NCBI GenBank assembly: GCA_035561315.1
Contig: DATMXR010000255.1
Location: 1-12,014, forward strand
Direction: 5' to 3'
DNA: 12,014 nt
DNA from: JAEYLA01 sp035561315
GTDB taxonomy: Bacteria; Bacillota; Clostridia; Christensenellales; CAG-138
Shown one piece after another: positions 6,714 to 12,014 of the stretch. Both the position numbers and the translations under genes were made by a program. The first letter of the stretch is position 1. Every line of letters starts with the position of its first letter. Under the pieces are notes generated by a model. The model searched no databases and had not been told where the DNA came from. It saw nothing but the letters and a program-made list of their open reading frames with translations.

Positions 6714-8259
6714 TACCACGCTGCGCGACGGCGCGCAGGCGGAGGGCGTATCCTTCACGGTTTCCGACAAGCTGATGGTGGTGGAAACGCTCGACGCATT
6801 CGGCGTGCAGTATATCGAGGCGGGCAACCCCGGCTCCAATCCCAAGGATATGGAGTTCTTCGAGCAGGCGGCCACACTTACGCTCCAAAACGCGAGGCTC
6901 GTGGCGTTCGGCAGCACGCGCCGCAAGGGCATCACGCCCGCGGCGGATAAGAACGTGGTATCCTTGCTGCAGGCCAATACCCCCTGCGTCTCCATATTCG
7001 GCAAGTCCTGGGACCTCCATGTGACTGAAATTTTGAAGGCGACGCTCGAGGAAAACCTCGCCTGCGTGGAGGACACGCTCCGATTTTTTAAAGAAAAGGG
7101 CAAGGAAGTCATATTCGACGCCGAGCATTTTTTTGACGGATACTTAGCCAACCCGGAGTACGCGCTCGCGGTGCTCGCCGCGGCGCGGCAGGGGGGCGCC
7201 GACGTACTCTGCCTGTGCGACACGAACGGCGGCATGCAGCCGCTGCAGCTCTGCAAAACCGTAAAGCTCGTCTCTGAGCGGTTTCCCGGCATACGCATAG
7301 GCATCCACTGCCACAACGACGCGGGCTGCGCGGTGGCAAACTCCCTGCTTGCGGTGGAGGCGGGCTGCGTACATGTGCAGGGCACGTTCACAGGCATTGG
7401 GGAGCGCTGCGGCAACGCGGATCTGAGCGTCATCATACCCGACCTTCAGCTGAAGAACGGGTACGACTGCGTCAACGGCAATATGGAAAGCCTTGCAAAG
7501 ACCTCCGCCAGGATCGCGGAAATTTCAAACATGGTGGTACCCAGCAACAAGCCGTATGTCGGGGAAAGCGCGTTCGCGCATAAGGGCGGCATGCATATCG
7601 ACGGGGTAGACAAGGTTTCCTGTTCCTTCGAGCACGTCAGCCCCGAGGCCGTGGGCAACCGCAGGCGTTTCCTGCTTTCCGAGGTTTCCGGCAAAAAGGC
7701 GATACTCCTTAAAATCAAGGACATCGCCCCGCAGCTCACAAAGGACAGCCCGGAAACCGGCGCTATTCTGGAACGGCTCAAGGAATTGGAGCATAAGGGC
7801 TACCAGTTCGAGGCCGCGGACGCGAGCTTTGAACTGATGGTGCAGCGCGTATTGGGAACATTCACGCCGCATTTTACGCTTTCCATGTATAAGACCAGCG
7901 GGGAATTTCCGCATCCGGACGGCAACATGTCCTCAAACGCCATGGTAAAGATCATCGTGGGCGGCAGCGACGAAATCGCCGCCGCCATGGGCAACGGCCC
8001 GGTGCACGCGCTGGACCTTGCGCTGAGAAAAGCGCTGTGCGTGTTCTACCCCGTGCTTTCGGACGTATACCTGGTGGATTACAAGGTGCGCGTGCTGGAG
8101 ACCGGGCAGGCGACGGGCTCACAGGTCCGCGTCTTGATAGAAAGCACGGACGGCAAAAGCAAATGGGCTACCGTGGGCGCTTCCACCGACATCATAGAAG
8201 CGAGCTTCGAGGCGCTGGTGGACTCCCTTGAGTACAAACTTTTTATGGAGAATATATAG
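6691..8259 (+). CDS. cimA: citramalate synthase
   Basis: This 522-aa HMGL-like enzyme is predicted to condense acetyl-CoA with pyruvate to (R)-citramalate, opening a threonine-independent route to 2-ketobutyrate and isoleucine. LDTTLRDGAQAEGVSF (7-22, Arg12 and Asp13), HCHNDAGCAVANS with His206 and His208, GIGERCGNADL, and FAHKGGMHIDGV (295-306) are the forms seen in the CimA family known from Geobacter, not in LeuA. SIFGKSWDLHV replaces the LeuA pocket sequence. A C-terminal LeuA-dimer-type domain (about 390-515) could bind isoleucine as feedback inhibitor (inference). It sits between leuA and leuC; its product is a substrate analogue for LeuCD, which supports the assignment. It overlaps leuA by 23 nt and ends 1 nt before leuC. 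A second LeuA-like or related acyl-condensing activity is the main alternative. Confidence 0.9.
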   Translation: MKKLEILDTTLRDGAQAEGVSFTVSDKLMVVETLDAFGVQYIEAGNPGSNPKDMEFFEQAATLTLQNARLVAFGSTRRKGITPAADKNVVSLLQANTPCVSIFGKSWDLHVTEILKATLEENLACVEDTLRFFKEKGKEVIFDAEHFFDGYLANPEYALAVLAAARQGGADVLCLCDTNGGMQPLQLCKTVKLVSERFPGIRIGIHCHNDAGCAVANSLLAVEAGCVHVQGTFTGIGERCGNADLSVIIPDLQLKNGYDCVNGNMESLAKTSARIAEISNMVVPSNKPYVGESAFAHKGGMHIDGVDKVSCSFEHVSPEAVGNRRRFLLSEVSGKKAILLKIKDIAPQLTKDSPETGAILERLKELEHKGYQFEAADASFELMVQRVLGTFTPHFTLSMYKTSGEFPHPDGNMSSNAMVKIIVGGSDEIAAAMGNGPVHALDLALRKALCVFYPVLSDVYLVDYKVRVLETGQATGSQVRVLIESTDGKSKWATVGASTDIIEASFEALVDSLEYKLFMENI

Positions 8260-8260
8260 T

Positions 8261-9514
8261 ATGGGAATGACGATGACACAGAAGATCCTTGCCGCGCACT
8301 GCGGCAGGGAACGCGTTGCGGCGGGCGAGATCATTATGGCAGGTCTTGACCTCGTGCTGGGCAACGACATCACCGCCCCCGTCGCGGTAGGAGAATTTAA
8401 TAAAGCCGGAAAGCCGGAAGTGTTCGATAAAGAAAAGATCGCGCTCGTGATGGACCATTTCACGCCCAACAAGGACATCAAGGCGGCGGAGCAGTGCAAG
8501 CGCGTGCGCGAGTTCGCGTGGGAAAAGGGCATTGTCCATTTCTACGACGTCGGCGAAATGGGCGTGGAGCACGCGCTGCTGCCGGAGAAAGGCCTTGTCG
8601 TGCCGGGCGACCTTGTGATAGGCGCGGACAGCCACACCTGCACGTACGGCGCGTTGGGCAGCTTTTCCACCGGCGTAGGTTCCACGGATATGGCGGCGGG
8701 CATGGCGACGGGAAAAGCCTGGCTCAAGGTCCCCTCCGCATTGAAATTCAACCTCACCGGCAAACTTAAAAAATGGGTCGGCGGCAAGGACCTTATTCTG
8801 CATATCATCGGCATGATCGGCGTGGACGGCGCGCTCTACAAATCCATGGAGTTCACCGGCGAGGGCGTACATTCCCTTTCCATGAGCGACCGGTTCTGCA
8901 TCGCCAACATGGCGATCGAGGCGGGCGCCAAGAACGGCATATTCCCCGTAGACGAGGAAACGCTCTCTTACGTAAAGGCGCACAGCAAAAAGGAGCCGCG
9001 CGTGTTTGCGGCCGACCCGGACGCCGAATATGAAAAGATATACGACATCGATCTTTCCAGTATCGAGCAGACTGTCTCCTTCCCCCACCTGCCGGAAAAC
9101 GCGCGCACATTCAAGGATATCCCGGAAGTGCGCATCGACCAGTCCGTAATCGGCTCCTGCACCAACGGCAGGCTGGAGGATTTGGTTGTGGCCGCGGAGG
9201 TATTAAAGGGCAAGAAGGTCGCAAAGCACGTGCGTACGCTCATTATCCCCGCCACACAGCAGATTTACCTCGACGCCATGGAACTGGGGCTGTTAAAGAT
9301 ATTTATCGAGGCCGGATGTGTCGTTTCCACGCCGACCTGCGGGCCGTGCCTGGGCGGGCACATGGGCATACTCGCCAAAGGTGAGCGCTGCGTCGCCACC
9401 ACCAATCGCAACTTTGTGGGCCGCATGGGTCACCCGGAAAGCGAAGTGTACCTGGCGAGCCCGGCGGTCGCCGCCGCTTCCGCCATCGCGGGCAAGCTCG
9501 CGCCGATGGTATAA
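8261..9514 (+). CDS. leuC: 3-isopropylmalate dehydratase, large subunit
   Basis: This 417-aa aconitase-family subunit works with LeuD to isomerise 2-isopropylmalate to 3-isopropylmalate. Here it probably also converts citramalate to 3-methylmalate. The [4Fe-4S] cluster ligands are Cys300 (GSCTNGRLEDL), Cys360 and Cys363 (PTCGPCLGGHMG). GADSHTCTYGALGSFSTGVGSTD is the aconitase signature. The length matches the short archaeal/clostridial type, not the 466-residue enterobacterial form. The start at 8261 gives MGMTMTQKILAAH, a common beginning in this family, with GGAG at 8247-8250 (10 nt spacing). The ATG at 8273 with GGGA nearby is an alternative, and an upstream ATG at 8228 lies within cimA. 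It begins 1 nt after the cimA stop. Confidence 0.96.
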   Translation: MGMTMTQKILAAHCGRERVAAGEIIMAGLDLVLGNDITAPVAVGEFNKAGKPEVFDKEKIALVMDHFTPNKDIKAAEQCKRVREFAWEKGIVHFYDVGEMGVEHALLPEKGLVVPGDLVIGADSHTCTYGALGSFSTGVGSTDMAAGMATGKAWLKVPSALKFNLTGKLKKWVGGKDLILHIIGMIGVDGALYKSMEFTGEGVHSLSMSDRFCIANMAIEAGAKNGIFPVDEETLSYVKAHSKKEPRVFAADPDAEYEKIYDIDLSSIEQTVSFPHLPENARTFKDIPEVRIDQSVIGSCTNGRLEDLVVAAEVLKGKKVAKHVRTLIIPATQQIYLDAMELGLLKIFIEAGCVVSTPTCGPCLGGHMGILAKGERCVATTNRNFVGRMGHPESEVYLASPAVAAASAIAGKLAPMV

Positions 9515-9528
9515 GAGAGGGAACAGCA

Positions 9529-10011
9529 ATGAAAATACAGGGAAAAGTCATACGCTACCAGGACAATGTGGATACGGACGTCATCATCCCCGCGCGCTAC
9601 CTCAACACCGCGGACGCGAAAGAGCTTGCCGCACACTGTATGGAGGACCTGGACGCCACGTTCGTAAAACGCGTACGGAAGGGCGATATCATCGTTGCGG
9701 GCAGCAACTTCGGCTGCGGCTCCTCGCGTGAGCACGCGCCGCTCGCCATAAAGGAAAGCGGCGTCGCGTGCGTCGTCGCCAAGAGTTTCGCGCGCATATT
9801 CTACCGCAACGCCATCAACATCGGCCTGCCTATCATCGAGTGCGATACGGAGATCGACGAAGCGGATACCGTAGAGATCGATTTTGACAGCGGCAAGCTT
9901 AGGAACCTTACCAAGAACACGGAGGCCTCCTTCGCCCCCTTCCCCCCGTTTTTGCAGAACATCATCTCCTCGGGCGGGCTGTTGAGCGCCATCAGCGGAG
10001 GCAAGCTATGA
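9529..10011 (+). CDS. leuD: 3-isopropylmalate dehydratase, small subunit
   Basis: This 160-aa swivel-domain subunit completes the LeuCD isomerase. NVDTDVIIPARYLNT at 13-27 holds the substrate-recognition loop, and GSNFGCGSSREHAP at 58-71 is the family active-site motif. VAKSFARIFYRNAINIGLP follows. The length fits the short LeuD paired with the 417-residue LeuC. GAGAGGG at 9515-9521 precedes the ATG at 9529 by 7 nt; the gap to leuC is 14 nt. The stop overlaps the leuB start (ATGA, 4 nt). Being the only small subunit in the operon, it probably serves both the leucine and the citramalate branches. Confidence 0.96.
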   Translation: MKIQGKVIRYQDNVDTDVIIPARYLNTADAKELAAHCMEDLDATFVKRVRKGDIIVAGSNFGCGSSREHAPLAIKESGVACVVAKSFARIFYRNAINIGLPIIECDTEIDEADTVEIDFDSGKLRNLTKNTEASFAPFPPFLQNIISSGGLLSAISGGKL

Positions 10012-11075
10012 ACTATAACATCGCGGTCATCGCGGGCGACGGCATCGGGCCGGAAATCGCCTCTTCCGCTATTGAAGTATTAAATAAGACCGGCGCGCGC
10101 TTTGGACATACCTTTGCCTTTACGCAGGTCGCCGCGGGCGGCAACGCCATAGACAAATACGGCGTCCCCCTTCCGCAGGAAACGGTGGATACTTGCCTCA
10201 ACAGCGACAGCGTGCTTTTGGGCGCGGTAGGCGGCCCCAAGTGGGATACGCTGCCCGGTCATTTAAGGCCGGAAAAGGCACTTTTGGGGGTCAGAAAAGC
10301 GCTGGGGCTCTACGCCAACATCCGTCCCGCGCGGCTGCTGCCGGAGTTGAAATCCGCCTGCCCCTTACGTGAAGCCGTGGCGGACGCCGGGTTCGATATG
10401 GTGATCATCCGCGAGCTGACCGGCGGCATGTATTTCGGCGAAAACGGCAGGCGCAACGGACCCTACGGCCCGGAAGCCTATGATACCGAATGCTACAGCG
10501 AAATGGAAGTGGAGCGCATCGGCCGCATCGGGTTCGAGATGGCGCAAAAGCGCGGCAAAAAGCTCATCAGTATCGACAAGGCAAATGTCTTGGAAAGCTC
10601 CCGCCTCTGGCGCGAGGTCATGCACCGGCTCAACCCGGAATACCCCGACGTGCAGCTTTCCGATATGCTGGTGGACAACGCCGCCATGCAGCTTGTGAAA
10701 AACCCCGCGCAGTTCGACGTGGTGGTCACAAGCAACATGTTCGGCGATATCCTCTCCGACGAGGCCTCGCAGATCACGGGCTCCATCGGCCTGCTTCCCT
10801 CCGCTTCTTTGGGGGAAGGCAAGCGCGGGCTGTACGAGCCCATACACGGCTCCGCGCCAGATATCGCGGGGACGGGCAAGGCGAACCCCATCGCCACCAT
10901 ACTTTCCGCTGCCATGATGCTGCGCTGGTCGTTTGATCTGGAAGAAGAGGCAGCTTGCATCGAGGACGCCGTTTCCGCCGTGCTTCAGGAGGGCTTCCGC
11001 ACCGCGGACATCGCGGCGGGCGAAGCGAGCGTCGATTGCAGGGAAATGACGGAGCGGATACTGGAACGGATATAA
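10008..11075 (+). CDS. leuB: 3-isopropylmalate dehydrogenase
   Basis: This 355-aa NAD-dependent enzyme oxidises and decarboxylates 3-isopropylmalate to 2-ketoisocaproate. It is likely also the 3-methylmalate dehydrogenase that yields 2-ketobutyrate from the CimA branch. IAGDGIGPEI at 8-17 and GAVGGPKWD are N-terminal signatures. ELTGGMYFGENG marks the active-site loop. Divalent-metal Asp residues are Asp223, Asp247 and Asp251 (MLVDNAAMQL; SNMFGDILSDEASQ). HGSAPDIAGTGKANP carries Asp285, the residue that selects NAD over NADP in this family. The length is standard. GGAGG at 9997-10001 lies 6 nt upstream and the start overlaps the leuD stop by 4 nt. It is the last gene of the operon, with a hairpin terminator 17 nt after its stop. 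Confidence 0.97.
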   Translation: MNYNIAVIAGDGIGPEIASSAIEVLNKTGARFGHTFAFTQVAAGGNAIDKYGVPLPQETVDTCLNSDSVLLGAVGGPKWDTLPGHLRPEKALLGVRKALGLYANIRPARLLPELKSACPLREAVADAGFDMVIIRELTGGMYFGENGRRNGPYGPEAYDTECYSEMEVERIGRIGFEMAQKRGKKLISIDKANVLESSRLWREVMHRLNPEYPDVQLSDMLVDNAAMQLVKNPAQFDVVVTSNMFGDILSDEASQITGSIGLLPSASLGEGKRGLYEPIHGSAPDIAGTGKANPIATILSAAMMLRWSFDLEEEAACIEDAVSAVLQEGFRTADIAAGEASVDCREMTERILERI

Positions 11076-11079
11076 TCAA

Positions 11080-11121
11080 GCTTATTTTAAGCAAGGCCCG
11101 CGTTTTGAAAGCGCGGGCCTT
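11080..11121 (+). terminator. terminator hairpin after leuB, possibly bidirectional
   Basis: A 10-bp GC-rich stem has its left arm at 11093-11102 and right arm at 11112-11121. The helix can extend inward by a G-U and two A-T pairs, leaving a three-base loop. It is preceded by a small 5-bp hairpin at 11080-11092. The T-tract is weak on the + strand (TTCAATT) and on the - strand (TTGCTT). The stem could end transcription of both leuB and the convergent regulator gene. Confidence 0.7.
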
Positions 11122-11154
11122 CAATTAAGGAATTGCCACTTGACGGCGGCCCAT

Positions 11155-11176
11155 CCTCGGCGGGAAGCGCCGAAGG
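11155..11176 (-). terminator. weak hairpin downstream of the regulator gene
   Basis: A 6-bp stem (11157-11162 with 11168-11173, five-base loop), extended by two C-G pairs past a bulged base, lies 15 nt past the stop of the - strand gene. No T-run follows on either strand, so it may be only an mRNA 3' hairpin. Nothing else is seen in the 116-nt convergent intergenic region apart from the hairpins at 11080-11121. Confidence 0.25.
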
Positions 11177-11191
11177 TTCTGACGTTAGCTT

Positions 11192-11998
11192 TCATTGGGG
11201 CGGTTTTTTCACACTTGCAGTTTTAAGATTAAACTGCCTCAAATACTCTGTTGGCGTAATGCCCGTGGCCAGTTTGAAAGCCTTACTGAAATGGTATATG
11301 CTGCTGAATCCTGTGCTTTCCGCGACACCCGTAATCGAAGAATATCCGTTTTTCAGAAGCGCTTGTGCTTTTTCAATTCGCTTTTGGCGGATATAGCGCA
11401 TAGGCGGCACGCCGTACTTTTCCATAAACAACTTACGAAAATAGACGGTGCTGATCTCTGAGGCCGCCGCCAGGGCTTCATTTGTTATTCCCGGGCTATC
11501 GAAATGGGATTCCATATATTGAATGGAGCATGCAATCCGATCGTATTTATACTTTGGAAGGTATTTCCGAGGCTTTTTTTCATCCAGAATCGCCAACAGG
11601 TCATATAATAAGCTCATACAACGTAACTCATAAGATTGTTTGCGAAATGTCCAGATGATATTCATGCGATCCAACTGTGCCAGAAGCCTTTGTGAAGGCC
11701 CTGAATCAAAGCTGAAAAGTGTCTCGCATGGCCCCTCACTGGCAAGATTGAAATTAACGACGTAACTCATGCTCTTTTCGAGGCATTTCAGTGTATAATT
11801 TATTCCTTTCGGAACAAATAGGGCATGATCACAATCAGATAGATATTGCCGGCCCTCATGCTCATAGAAGAGACGGCCGCTCTCCACAAAAATAAGTCCA
11901 CTCTCGCTGCGGTTGCTAAAATGACAAATGCTGCCCTCCGGTTGCGGCACTTTTATGACAAGCGCTATGTCCGATATTTTCATACTAGCTAAATCCAT
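11192..11998 (-). CDS. AraC-family transcriptional regulator (cupin plus two helix-turn-helix motifs)
   Basis: This 268-aa predicted cytoplasmic DNA-binding protein has an N-terminal cupin-like sensing domain (about 15-90, with ESGRLFYEHEGRQY and ALFVPKGINYTL). A linker precedes a C-terminal AraC DNA-binding domain (about 160-260). The first helix-turn-helix is around ITNEALAAASEISTVYFRKL, followed by GVPPMRYIRQKRIEKAQALL. The second matches the AraC signature, with GFSSIYHFSKAF and TGITPTEYLRQF. GAGG 8 nt before the ATG at 11998 supports that start; the ATG at 12004 is only 2 nt from it. The gene is convergent with the BCAA operon and has visibly lower GC, so it more likely controls genes beyond position 12014. 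The ligand is unknown; many such cupin-AraC proteins respond to sugars or related metabolites. Confidence 0.9.
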   Translation of the reverse strand: MDLASMKISDIALVIKVPQPEGSICHFSNRSESGLIFVESGRLFYEHEGRQYLSDCDHALFVPKGINYTLKCLEKSMSYVVNFNLASEGPCETLFSFDSGPSQRLLAQLDRMNIIWTFRKQSYELRCMSLLYDLLAILDEKKPRKYLPKYKYDRIACSIQYMESHFDSPGITNEALAAASEISTVYFRKLFMEKYGVPPMRYIRQKRIEKAQALLKNGYSSITGVAESTGFSSIYHFSKAFKLATGITPTEYLRQFNLKTASVKKPPQ

Positions 11999-12006
11999 AG
12001 ACATTT

Positions 12007-12010
12007 CCTC
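12007..12010 (-). promoter_or_regulatory. ribosome binding site deciding the AraC-type start
   Basis: GAGG on the - strand (CCTC at 12007-12010) is 8 nt from the ATG at 11998 but only 2 nt from the ATG at 12004. The shorter protein, starting MDLASMKIS, is therefore favoured. Confidence 0.65.
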
Positions 12011-12014
12011 TGCC

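Noticed and set aside
11133..11461. Small + strand open frames after the operon terminator
   Set aside because: They overlap the AraC-family coding sequence antisense, with no good ribosome binding site or recognisable product.

Overview
This window is almost entirely one branched-chain amino acid (BCAA) biosynthesis operon on the + strand, followed by a convergent AraC-family regulator on the - strand. Strong AGGAGG-type ribosome binding sites, ATG starts, tight gene spacing, a clostridial-style IlvB/IlvN pair, a short class I KetoI-acid reductoisomerase and the two-subunit LeuCD of the 417/160-residue type suggest a Bacillota (Clostridia) chromosome of fairly high GC, possibly a gut lineage. 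That assignment is an inference; no rRNA or other taxonomic marker is present.

Layout. Positions 1-254 form a regulatory leader. It holds a 35-codon ORF (34-141) with a good ribosome binding site and 15 Ile/Leu/Val residues, then a perfect 12-bp hairpin plus T-tract (164-200) just ahead of ilvB. This is the architecture of ribosome-mediated transcription attenuation, and no T-box sequence is seen. Positions 255-11075 carry nine consecutive genes: ilvB, ilvN, ilvC, ilvD, leuA, cimA, leuC, leuD and leuB. Gaps are at most 48 nt and three junctions overlap (11, 23 and 4 nt). A strong hairpin at 11093-11121 closes the operon. The AraC-family gene (11998 down to 11192) has visibly lower GC and runs toward the operon.

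How the genes work together. IlvBN, IlvC and IlvD convert pyruvate to 2-ketoisovalerate, and pyruvate plus 2-ketobutyrate to 2-keto-3-methylvalerate. LeuA, LeuCD and LeuB extend 2-ketoisovalerate to 2-ketoisocaproate. CimA condenses pyruvate and acetyl-CoA to citramalate. The single LeuCD and LeuB set would then also turn citramalate into 2-ketobutyrate, so isoleucine can be made without threonine deaminase. The operon therefore encodes the keto-acid precursors of all three BCAAs from pyruvate and acetyl-CoA. It lacks only the final transaminase (ilvE), and ilvA is also absent. The leader peptide samples Ile, Leu and Val together, matching the output.

The most interesting items are the multivalent leader-peptide attenuator, an SDG in place of the GDG thiamine-diphosphate motif of IlvB, a cofactor loop in IlvC that hints at NADH use, and the built-in citramalate route.
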